From CAYYHA01 sp964471535 (GTDB taxonomy: Bacteria; Myxococcota; Myxococcia; SLRQ01), in NCBI GenBank assembly GCA_964471535.1, contig CAYYHA010000076.1, positions 1 through 16,226 of the forward strand: a DNA stretch of 16,226 nucleotides. Reading direction: 5' to 3'. The stretch's first letter is position 1. Each line of letters opens with the position of its first letter. A program made the position numbers and the translations under genes. The notes under the pieces are model-generated. The model was given only the letters and a program-made list of their open reading frames with translations, had not been told where the DNA came from and did no database searches. This document shows, piece after piece, positions 1-6,574 of the stretch.

Positions 1-19
1 TACCCCCCTTGCACCAGGT

Positions 20-64
20 CCCGCCCGCCGCTCAGGTGGCCCCTGCCACCCACGTGTGGGCGGG
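20..64. other. Nested inverted repeat upstream of the PilZ-receiver gene
   Basis: CCCGCCC at 20-26 can pair with GGGCGGG at 58-64. Inside it, GGTGGC (35-40) pairs with GCCACC (45-50) across a 4-base loop. A CACGTG palindrome sits at 51-56. No T-tract follows on either strand, so it is not a textbook intrinsic terminator. It could be the end of an upstream transcript or a regulatory structure. The pairing is seen directly; the function is not known. Confidence 0.35.
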
Positions 65-102
65 CTCTGTGCAGGTGCGCCGGCTCGAGCGGCTGCGCAC
101 CG

Positions 103-118
103 GCGCATGCGGATGCGC
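103..118 (+). other. Small hairpin just before the ribosome binding site of the PilZ-receiver gene
   Basis: GCGCAT (103-108) and ATGCGC (113-118) form a 6-bp stem with a 4-base loop. The stem lies about 14 bases before the AAGGAG ribosome binding site at 133-138. It would lie in the 5' leader if transcription starts upstream. It may be a chance product of high GC content. Confidence 0.3.
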
Positions 119-143
119 TAGACTCGTAGGGGAAGGAGCGCGG

Positions 144-1136
144 ATGAACCTCAAGCTGAACTACGCGTCGAAGTACGAGCTTTGGGGGCAGCTCATCCGA
201 GGCGGAACGGACCGCATCTTCGTGGCGACGGAGGAGACGCCGCCCTCGGGGGCGCGCGTCGCCCTCGAGGTGACCCTTCCCGATCTGGCGCTCCCCATCG
301 TCGTCGAGGGCTTCGTGGTGGGCCGCCGTCCCCGCAGCGAACGTTTCCCTGCCGGCGTCTACCTGCGCCTCTCTGAGGCGGAGCTGGAGAAGGTGCGCCG
401 GTACCTGGGCCTGGTCGCGGTCGGTGAGGACGCGCGGGCCCGGCGCTATCCCCGCTACCGCTGGAGCTTCCCCGTCGAGTTCCGGGAGCCGCGCCTCCCC
501 GATCACACGAGCAGCTTCGATCTCTCGGAGGAGGGGATCTCCCTGTCCTGTCCCCTCGAATGCCACGCCGGCCAGCGGGTGGAGCTGACCCTGCGCCTGC
601 CCGACCAGGCGCCCCTCCAGGTCGCCGCCGAGGTGGTGTGGCGGAACGACGAGGGCAGGACGGGGCTGAAGTTCGTGGCGCTGGACAAGGCAACCCGCAC
701 CGCGCTGCACGAGGCGGTCTCGCGCCGCGCCGAGCGCGGGCCGGCGGATCCGCCCGCGCGCCGAATCCTCGTCGCCGACGACGACGAGGAGATCCTGGCC
801 TTCTTGAGCCGCGCCCTCGAGCGCCACGACTACGAGGTCCTCCGCGCGACCACCGGCAAGCAGGCCCTCGAGCTGATCCGGACCTTGCGCCCGCAGCTCG
901 TGGTCCTAGACGTGCTCGTCCCCGGCTTCGATGGAATCGCCACCTGCCGGGCCATTCGCGCCGACGCCGAGCTGGCCGACGTACCGGTGATCTTCATCTC
1001 GGCGCTCGATCGCCAGCAGCTCCACGACGTGGCGAACGAAGCGGGCGCGAACGACTACCTGCAGAAGCCGGTGGGCCTCTCCGACCTCTTCAACGTGGTG
1101 GGCATGTACCTGCCCGAGTTCCGGCAGCGGCGCTAG
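144..1136 (+). CDS. PilZ-like / PilZ / response-regulator receiver protein
   Basis: A 330-residue cytoplasmic signalling protein. Residues about 1-90 form a divergent PilZ-like domain resembling the Myxococcus paralogous type (GVYLRL at 71-76). Residues about 98-195 are a canonical PilZ domain, with RRYPR at 100-104 fitting RxxxR and DLSEEG at 126-131 fitting DxSxxG, the two c-di-GMP binding motifs. Residues about 206-327 are a receiver domain: acidic pocket D212-D214, likely phospho-acceptor D256, S286 and K308. It probably couples c-di-GMP level to phosphorylation by a partner kinase, which is not in this window. There is no DNA-binding or enzymatic output domain. The start at 144 is chosen because AAGGAG lies 5 bases upstream and the fold begins there. 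An upstream in-frame ATG at 9 would add a low-complexity leader. The family calls are firm; the biological output is unknown. Confidence 0.9.
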   Translation: MNLKLNYASKYELWGQLIRGGTDRIFVATEETPPSGARVALEVTLPDLALPIVVEGFVVGRRPRSERFPAGVYLRLSEAELEKVRRYLGLVAVGEDARARRYPRYRWSFPVEFREPRLPDHTSSFDLSEEGISLSCPLECHAGQRVELTLRLPDQAPLQVAAEVVWRNDEGRTGLKFVALDKATRTALHEAVSRRAERGPADPPARRILVADDDEEILAFLSRALERHDYEVLRATTGKQALELIRTLRPQLVVLDVLVPGFDGIATCRAIRADAELADVPVIFISALDRQQLHDVANEAGANDYLQKPVGLSDLFNVVGMYLPEFRQRR

Positions 1137-1142
1137 AAGGCT

Positions 1143-2075
1143 CTACCCGCCCACGGCACGGGCCCCCGGTGCCTCTTTGCCCCCGTCGCCGTCTCCGCCC
1201 CCTGGCCCACACAGCACCGCCACCAGCGCATCGAGCGCCTCCACGTGGAGGAAGTGACCCGCGCCTTCGAGGGTGACCACGCGCACCCCGCAGGCAGCCA
1301 GCCGCCGCGCGTCTGCATCGCTGACGAATGGGGACTTGCTTCCGCGGACACAGAGCTTCACACGAGAGGCAGGCGCCTCCACCGCGGCCCAAAGGTCGAT
1401 GGGATTGCTCGCCCGATGCAGCGCGTCGAGACGCGCTCGGTCGATGCGCCAGCACAGCTCGCCAGACGCGGTGCGCTGCAGGTTCATCAGGAGCCATTCG
1501 GCGAGATGCCGCGGCAGGCCCCGCTCCAAGAACCAGGCTCGCATGGCCTCCTTCGACGGTGCGGACGCCGGGGCCTCGAGCAGAAGACGCATCAGCGCAT
1601 GGGTTCCGGCGTGCTCCGGAACCGGGGAGGGCGAGATGTCGAGCAACGTCACCGCGGCGATCGTCTCGGGTTCGAGTAGCGCTGCCTGCAACGCGACGCG
1701 GCCCCCGAACGAGTGTCCAACCACCTCCACCGGCCCTTCGTAGCCATGCACGAGCGCCAGGAGATCCCGGGCCACCGTCTCCAGTGTGGGTTGCGGCGGC
1801 AGCGGTGGGGAGTGGCCGTGTCCGGTGAGGTCCGGGAGTACGAAGCGCCGCGTCCCATCGCAGGCGAGCCACGCGGTGGCCAGGCGCAGCAGGTTCCGCC
1901 CCTGCCCCAAGAAGCCGTGGAGGAGGAAGGTGGTGCGTCTCCCCGTGCCCTTCTCCTGGTGGTGGAGCACGGCGGAGGGAAGCGGCCCCTCTCCTTGGGC
2001 CGGCAGCGCCCCCTGGCCCGAGGCACGGGCGCCATCACTGCCGGCAGCGGAGGGTCGGGTGTGGGGGGCGGCCAT
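1143..2075 (-). CDS. Alpha/beta hydrolase, YbfF/ABHD11-like
   Basis: A 310-residue alpha/beta-hydrolase-fold esterase-like protein with no signal peptide, so probably cytoplasmic. HGFLG at 53-57 supplies the oxyanion hole. GHSFGG at 120-125 is the nucleophile elbow with S122. LLDISP around D146 matches the position of the catalytic acid in the YbfF/ABHD11 group. GAGHFLH carries H274. The stretch GSKSPFVSD (245-253) is also typical of that group. The first 45 residues and the last 20 (Gly/Ala-rich) are low complexity. The ATG at 2075 is chosen because a longer form would run into cstA on the other strand. GGGAGG is present but only 2 bases from this ATG. Its stop is 6 bases from the stop of the convergent PilZ-receiver gene. 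The substrate cannot be read from sequence. Confidence 0.85.
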   Translation of the reverse strand: MAAPHTRPSAAGSDGARASGQGALPAQGEGPLPSAVLHHQEKGTGRRTTFLLHGFLGQGRNLLRLATAWLACDGTRRFVLPDLTGHGHSPPLPPQPTLETVARDLLALVHGYEGPVEVVGHSFGGRVALQAALLEPETIAAVTLLDISPSPVPEHAGTHALMRLLLEAPASAPSKEAMRAWFLERGLPRHLAEWLLMNLQRTASGELCWRIDRARLDALHRASNPIDLWAAVEAPASRVKLCVRGSKSPFVSDADARRLAACGVRVVTLEGAGHFLHVEALDALVAVLCGPGGGDGDGGKEAPGARAVGG

Positions 2076-2077
2076 GG

Positions 2078-2093
2078 CCTCCCATCTTGGAGG
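2078..2093. promoter_or_regulatory. Inverted repeat covering the hydrolase ribosome binding site
   Basis: CCTCC (2078-2082) and GGAGG (2089-2093) form a 5-bp stem with a 6-base loop. It lies inside the 50-base divergent gap between the hydrolase and cstA. On the minus strand one arm is the GGAGG that would act as the hydrolase ribosome binding site, so the hairpin could mask it. The gap is too short for two fully separate promoters. No clear -35/-10 pair is visible. Confidence 0.3.
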
Positions 2094-2125
2094 ATCCCGG
2101 GCTCCCGCAGTAGCCTTCCTGCAGG

Positions 2126-3766
2126 ATGAACGCCGCTTGGGTCTGTCTCGCCGGGCTCGCTGTCTTCGCCTTCGGTTACTTCGTGTACTCGAAGCATCTC
2201 GCGCGGAGGGTCTTCGCGCTCTCCGACGACGAGGAGGTCCCCTCACGGAAGTACGAGGACGGACACGACTACGTGCCCACCCCGCGGGCGATCCTCTTTG
2301 GGCACCACTACGCCTCCATCGCCGGAGCCGCTCCGATCATCGGCCCGGCCATCGCCATCATCTGGGGCTGGGTGCCGGCGCTGCTCTGGGTGGTGCTAGG
2401 CACCGTCTTCATGGGCGCGGTGCACGACTTCTCCACCCTGGTGCTCTCGCTCCGGCACGATGGACGCAGCGTGGGACAGGTGACGGCTCGGGTCATCGGT
2501 CCGCGGACGCGCACCCTCTTCCTCTTGGTGATCTTCTTCTTGATCTTCATGGTGATCGCGGTCTTCGCGAAGGCCATCGCGACGCTCTTCATCGCCAAGC
2601 CGGGCACGGTGATCCCCATCAACTTCGAGATCGTCGTCGCGCTGGCCATCGGCTGGTACGCCCATCGGAAGGGCGCGAAGCTCCTCGTCCCCTCCATCCT
2701 CGCGCTCGTCTCGCTCTACGCCATGGTCTGGGTGGGCGTGAAGGTGCCCGTCAGCATCGAGGGACTCTTCGGGTCCCACACGCGCGATGCCTGGGTGGTC
2801 TTCCTCCTCGCCTACTCCTTCGTCGCGAGTATCCTCCCCGTGTGGGTGCTCCTCCATCCGCGCGACTACATCAACAGCCACCAGCTCCTCGTGGGGTTGG
2901 CGGCGCTCGTCCTGGGGGTCTTGGTGGCGCAGCCCCAGATCACCGCGCCTGCCTTCAACGCCGCCGAGGACGGGCCCTTCTGGTTCCCCTTCCTCTTCGT
3001 AACCATCGCCTGCGGAGCCATCAGCGGCTTCCACGGGCTCGTCTCCTCGGGTACCACCAGCAAGCAGATCGCCTGCGCCACCGATGCCCGGGCCATCGGC
3101 TACGGCGGCATGCTGGGGGAGGGGCTCCTCGCCCTCGTCTCGACCCTTGCCGTCAGCGCGGGCCTGTCCAACTGGGCGGGCCACTACGAGAGCTGGGCGG
3201 TCGCGGCGGGGCACGGCGTCGCCAACTTCGTCGAGGGGGCTGGAAGCTTCCTGGTGGGACTGGGCCTTCCCCGCGGTCCCTCCGAGGTGGTGGTCGCGGT
3301 GCTGGTCGTCTCCTTCGCCGCCACCAGCCTGGACACGGGCGTGCGGATCCAGCGCTACATCCTCGAGGAGCTCGGCAGCATCTGGCAGGTCGGGCTGCTC
3401 CAGAACCGCTACGTCGCCAGCGCCATCGCGGTGCTGCTGCCGCTCCTCCTCTACCTCTCGGGGGGCGAGGGCGCCATCTGGCCCCTCTTCGGCACCAGCA
3501 ACCAGCTCCTCGCCGGTCTCTCGCTGACGCTCGTGACCGTGTGGCTGTACCGCACCGGGCGGCCGTGGATCTACACGGGCATCCCCATGGTCGTCGTCCT
3601 CACCATCTCCAGCCTCGCCATGTTCCTCGAGGTGCGCCGCTATCTCTTCGAGGGGAAGTACTTGCTTCTCCTCATCGGCGGCATCATCTTGGCGTTGCAA
3701 ATCTGGGTGGTGGGCGAGGCCATCGCCGCCGTGCGCCGCACGCGGAAGGCCGCCGCGGTGGCGTAG
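2126..3766 (+). CDS. cstA: CstA-family carbon starvation / peptide-pyruvate transporter
   Basis: A 546-residue multi-pass inner-membrane protein of the CstA/BtsT family, which imports peptides or pyruvate in characterised members. Family signatures are present in order: DYVPT with LFGHHYASIAGAAPIIGP (48-74), GAVHDF (97-102), GFHGLVSSGTTSKQ (301-314), SLDTGVRIQRYILEE (401-415) and WPLFGTSNQLLAGLSL (452-467). At 546 residues it is shorter than the roughly 700-residue E. coli CstA and matches the shorter forms found in many bacteria. The ATG at 2126 begins just before the first membrane helix. No good Shine-Dalgarno sequence precedes it; only GCAGG abuts the ATG. A DUF302 gene follows after 64 bases. 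Substrate, peptide versus pyruvate, is not decidable here. Confidence 0.93.
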   Translation: MNAAWVCLAGLAVFAFGYFVYSKHLARRVFALSDDEEVPSRKYEDGHDYVPTPRAILFGHHYASIAGAAPIIGPAIAIIWGWVPALLWVVLGTVFMGAVHDFSTLVLSLRHDGRSVGQVTARVIGPRTRTLFLLVIFFLIFMVIAVFAKAIATLFIAKPGTVIPINFEIVVALAIGWYAHRKGAKLLVPSILALVSLYAMVWVGVKVPVSIEGLFGSHTRDAWVVFLLAYSFVASILPVWVLLHPRDYINSHQLLVGLAALVLGVLVAQPQITAPAFNAAEDGPFWFPFLFVTIACGAISGFHGLVSSGTTSKQIACATDARAIGYGGMLGEGLLALVSTLAVSAGLSNWAGHYESWAVAAGHGVANFVEGAGSFLVGLGLPRGPSEVVVAVLVVSFAATSLDTGVRIQRYILEELGSIWQVGLLQNRYVASAIAVLLPLLLYLSGGEGAIWPLFGTSNQLLAGLSLTLVTVWLYRTGRPWIYTGIPMVVVLTISSLAMFLEVRRYLFEGKYLLLLIGGIILALQIWVVGEAIAAVRRTRKAAAVA

Positions 3767-3830
3767 GCCGAGCCGGCCACTCCCAAGGCCAGCCGCGGCT
3801 AGAGGCCGCACACACGGGAGGTTTGGAGCG

Positions 3831-4229
3831 ATGGAAGCGAGCGGATATGGCTACGTGGTCTCGCTCTCTGGCGTCTCGCCGGAGGAAGCAAAGAATCGCG
3901 TCGTCGAGGCACTGGCCGCCGAGGGCTTCGGCGTGCTCACTGAAATCGACGTGAAGGCGACCCTGAAGAAAAAGCTCGACGTGGACTTTCGGCCCTACGT
4001 GATCCTCGGCGCCTGCAACCCCAAGCTGGCCCACCGCGCCCTGTCGGTCGAGCCGGCCATCGGGCTGCTCCTGCCCTGCAACGTGGTGGTGGAGGCCACG
4101 GACGACGGGGCCCGCATCTCCCTGGTCAACCCGCGGGCCATGTTCGAGGTCGTGAAGAACACGGCCCTCAACGAGGTGGTCAAGGACGCGGACGCGCGCC
4201 TGCGCCGCGTGGCCGAGGCGCTGTCGTGA
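3831..4229 (+). CDS. DUF302 domain protein
   Basis: A 132-residue small soluble protein made of a single DUF302 domain. The typical N-terminal segment EGFGVLTEIDVKATLKKKL is at residues 31-49, followed by ILGACNPKLAHRAL (58-71) and PAIGLLLPCNVVV (75-87), all characteristic of the family. No signal peptide or membrane helix is visible. GGGAGG at 3816-3821 and a second GGAG at 3825-3828 precede the ATG, so the start is well supported. DUF302 proteins have no firmly established biochemical role. Here it follows cstA and precedes a membrane protein on the same strand, so cotranscription is plausible. Two cysteines (62 and 83) are present; whether they bind metal or form a disulfide cannot be said. 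Confidence 0.9.
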   Translation: MEASGYGYVVSLSGVSPEEAKNRVVEALAAEGFGVLTEIDVKATLKKKLDVDFRPYVILGACNPKLAHRALSVEPAIGLLLPCNVVVEATDDGARISLVNPRAMFEVVKNTALNEVVKDADARLRRVAEALS

Positions 4230-4251
4230 CCCCCACGCCCCCGCCGGCCCC

Positions 4252-5382
4252 TTGATCCGCCGCGCACCAGGCGAGGTGACCGCCGGCGCGGGCCCACCGA
4301 AAACCGGGACCGCCGCGGAGAGCGTAGACTTCCGATCGCCCCTCTCTCGGGTCCTCTGGATCCTCCTCCCACTCTCGCTCGCCGCCTCGACGGCGGGCGC
4401 CGTGGGTGCCCTTCGGTCCCGGCCCGACGGCTGGGCGGGCCTCGCCCTGGGCGGACTCTTCGGGGTGGCCGCCCTCGCCTTCGCCGCCACCCGCCGGCGC
4501 TTCGTCGCCGATCCCGAGCGCGACCTCTGGGTGCTGTGGACGGGCCTTCTGGGTCGGCGTACCGGCACCCGCTCGGAGCTCGCGGGCGTCTCCCTGCGCC
4601 CGGCGACGCTTCCCGACGCGCGTCTCGTGGATGCACCCCACCATCTGGTCGAGCTTCGGCCCAAGGCGGGGGAGCCGCTGCTCCTCTTCGAGAGCGAGGA
4701 TGCGGCGCAGGCGCGGGCGCAGGCGGTCCGACTCGCTCGAACGCTGCGCCTGCCCCTCTCGGAGGCGGGCTCGGGTGGCCCGGTGGAGCACAGCCCGGCG
4801 GCCCTCGACGCAGAGATCGCACGGCGCCTCGCCGCCGGGCCCACCTCCCTCGATCCCCCGGCCGGCTGCGACCTGCAGGGTCCCGTCCTGCGCCTGCCGA
4901 AGGCCCGGCCGGCGGCAGCGCAGATTGCGTTCGCCGGCGGCGCCGCCAGCCTCTTCACCTTCGTCGTCGCCCTGACCGTGGCGGCCTTTCATCGACGCAG
5001 CGGCGCCGGCCTGGGCTTCCTCGCCTACGGCCTGCCTCTGGCATCGCTCTTCTTCTTCGGGACCGTCGCGGCCGTGGGCCGCCTTGTCGCACGGCCGAGC
5101 ATCTCGGTGACCCCGTCGGGGCTCTGGCTCGAGCGCCATCTTTTCGGCCGGCGCATCGGCGGGCGGCACCTGCCTTTCGAAGAGATCGAGGCGATGGAGG
5201 TCGACGGCACGGGGCTTCGGATCGTGAGCCGGAGTGGCAGCGATCTCGTGGGCCGGGGACTCGAGCCGGCGGCGCGCCGGCAGCTCCTCCGCTGGCTGCG
5301 CGGCCGCATCCGCGCCCAGCTCGGTGTCACTCGGCCGGATGCGGGCGATGGCTTGCCAGGGCCGGATCCCTGCCCACACTGA
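4252..5382 (+). CDS. Four-helix membrane protein with two similar halves (uncharacterised)
   Basis: I do not recognise a named family. The protein, 376 residues from the TTG at 4252, has hydrophobic helices at about 33-55, 59-80, 222-246 and 251-279. Each helix pair is followed by a beta-rich, arginine-rich region of about 75-90 residues (about 83-168 and 281-352). Both regions start similarly (DPERDLWVLWTGLLGRR; VTPSGLWLERHLFGRR) and end in a helix (ARAQAVRLARTLRL; ARRQLLRWLRGRI). This 2TM-domain-2TM-domain layout resembles membrane proteins carrying bacterial PH-like domains, but that is inference. The start is uncertain: neither TTG 4252 nor the in-frame GTG 4276 has a strong ribosome binding site. 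It lies between the DUF302 gene and a small DUF1232-like gene that begins 4 bases after its stop. Confidence 0.75.
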   Translation: MIRRAPGEVTAGAGPPKTGTAAESVDFRSPLSRVLWILLPLSLAASTAGAVGALRSRPDGWAGLALGGLFGVAALAFAATRRRFVADPERDLWVLWTGLLGRRTGTRSELAGVSLRPATLPDARLVDAPHHLVELRPKAGEPLLLFESEDAAQARAQAVRLARTLRLPLSEAGSGGPVEHSPAALDAEIARRLAAGPTSLDPPAGCDLQGPVLRLPKARPAAAQIAFAGGAASLFTFVVALTVAAFHRRSGAGLGFLAYGLPLASLFFFGTVAAVGRLVARPSISVTPSGLWLERHLFGRRIGGRHLPFEEIEAMEVDGTGLRIVSRSGSDLVGRGLEPAARRQLLRWLRGRIRAQLGVTRPDAGDGLPGPDPCPH

Positions 5383-5386
5383 TCCC

Positions 5387-5662
5387 ATGCGCTGGATCAA
5401 GAGCTTGGTCTATCTGGTGGGCGCGGCAGGGGCGGGTGCCTATCTGCTCAACCCGGGCGCGGGCCTCTTCGAGATCCTCCCGGACACGCTGCCCATCGTC
5501 GGCCACGTGGACGAGGCAGCGATGCTCGCGCTCCTGCTCGGCTGCATCCGCCGCCTCCGCGTACTCTGGGGCCGCGCGCCGGTGCAAGCCGGGGGCGCTT
5601 TGCCCAAAACGCAGCCGGCCCAGCTCGCCGAGGTGCCCGTCCCGGTGCGCCGCAGGAGGTAG
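5387..5662 (+). CDS. Small DUF1232/YkvA-like membrane protein
   Basis: A 91-residue protein. An N-terminal hydrophobic segment (residues 5-21) leads into LFEILPDTLPIVGHVDEAAML (27-47). This matches the short DUF1232/YkvA pattern, in which an (I/L)PD motif and a (V/L)GxxDE/D motif flank a reentrant hydrophobic stretch. A second hydrophobic helix (46-60) follows. The tail is charged and ends in a run of arginines (88-91). Function of the family is unknown. The ATG lies 4 bases after the upstream stop and has no clear ribosome binding site of its own, so translational coupling to the upstream membrane protein is likely. An alternative in-frame ATG at 5234 overlaps that gene and would give a non-native-looking leader. 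Confidence 0.7.
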   Translation: MRWIKSLVYLVGAAGAGAYLLNPGAGLFEILPDTLPIVGHVDEAAMLALLLGCIRRLRVLWGRAPVQAGGALPKTQPAQLAEVPVPVRRRR

Positions 5663-5736
5663 GCGCCTCGCGCCTCGCGATGCCTCGCCGCGGAGCACCG
5701 GCCCGGGCGACCGGAGCGGCCCGAGGCAGCCGAGGG

Positions 5737-5753
5737 GGCAGGCCTTCCCTGCC
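5737..5753. terminator. Possible weak hairpin between convergent genes
   Basis: GGCAGG (5737-5742) pairs with CCTGCC (5748-5753) across a 5-base loop. It lies in the 117-base gap between the convergent DUF1232-like and barrel-protein genes. There is no T-tract, so the terminator role rests on position. Nothing else is visible in the gap. Confidence 0.25.
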
Positions 5754-5779
5754 GGCCGCGGGAATCCGTCCCGAGCCGA

Positions 5780-6574
5780 TCACCATCGCGCGGAGAGCCC
5801 CCCCACCACCGGGATGCCCTTGGGGGCGTTGTGGCTCACGAGGCCCAGGTCGGCGCCGAAGTAGACGGCGAGGCCCTCGCTCACTCGGTAGCGGGCGCGG
5901 AGGTTCAGCGCTCCCCAGCGCTCGTCGCCGCGGTAGAGGACGCGGCCTGGGGGACCGCCGCGTACGCCGAAGGCAAAGCGGAAGAGGAGCGTCCCGTCCA
6001 GCGACCACCGCTCCGAGAGGGAGAGCCCGTGGGCCAGCTCGAGGCGCAGCGCCCACCCGAGGTCCGCCAGGAGCTCGGCGGTCACGCCCCCTTGCACCCA
6101 TCGCCCATCCGCCCAGCTGCGCCCGGCGAAGAAGGCCGCCGCGCCACCGAAGGTCCCAAAGCCGGTGGGCAGCGTCCCTCCGCCGATGCCAGTGGGAAGC
6201 CGAGCCCACAGCTCCGCCGCGACCGGCGCAGCACCCTCGGCGAGCCCGAGCCGAACGCCCACGCGGAGATCCCCCAGTCCAGAGCGCACCTCCTCCGTGC
6301 GCGGGAGGACGTTCACCACGTGGAGGGGCGCCTGTACGAGGCCCGCCAGGCGCCCCGCGAGCAGTCCGGTCTCCAGGTAGGCGTAGGCGCCTGCGTTCAG
6401 GAAGGGCTCGAGTGGTCCGCGCGCATCGGTGGCACCGGGCAGGACCGAGAGGGAGAGGTCGAGGGCCGAGTGGCCCTGCCGAGGAACCCAGGCGCCGGCG
6501 CGGGCGAGGCCTGGCGTGAGCACGGCGGCGGCCACGAGGAGGATGAGAAGCCTGTCCTCGGGCGATCCCCTCAC
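5780..6574 (-). CDS. Secreted outer-membrane beta-barrel-like protein (uncharacterised)
   Basis: A 264-residue protein with a signal peptide: hydrophobic core LLILLVAAAVL at 9-19 and probable cleavage after ARA (residues 24-26). The mature part starts GAWVPRQGHSALDLSLSV and continues as short alternating amphipathic strands joined by Gly/Pro turns. It ends in an aromatic residue (ARW), as many outer-membrane barrels do. At about 238 mature residues it could form a barrel of roughly 8-12 strands; I cannot fix the number. I do not recognise a named family. The start is GTG at 6574, which overlaps the dapE stop by 4 bases (GTGA). Coupled translation with dapE is therefore likely, although no functional link is obvious. 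Confidence 0.72.
   Translation of the reverse strand: MRGSPEDRLLILLVAAAVLTPGLARAGAWVPRQGHSALDLSLSVLPGATDARGPLEPFLNAGAYAYLETGLLAGRLAGLVQAPLHVVNVLPRTEEVRSGLGDLRVGVRLGLAEGAAPVAAELWARLPTGIGGGTLPTGFGTFGGAAAFFAGRSWADGRWVQGGVTAELLADLGWALRLELAHGLSLSERWSLDGTLLFRFAFGVRGGPPGRVLYRGDERWGALNLRARYRVSEGLAVYFGADLGLVSHNAPKGIPVVGGLSARW

Noticed and set aside
9..143. N-terminal extension of the PilZ-receiver protein to an ATG at 9
   Set aside because: The leader is low complexity and covers two hairpins. A good ribosome binding site precedes the ATG at 144.
2396..3811. A long minus-strand open frame opposite cstA (471 codons)
   Set aside because: The translation is Asp/Glu/Gly/His-rich with no domain pattern. 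It is an antisense shadow of the cstA codons.
1786..3954. A long plus-strand open frame (722 codons) overlapping cstA
   Set aside because: It is out of phase with cstA, whose product matches a known family throughout. The translation is Arg/Gly/Pro-rich low complexity, as expected for a shadow frame in GC-rich DNA.
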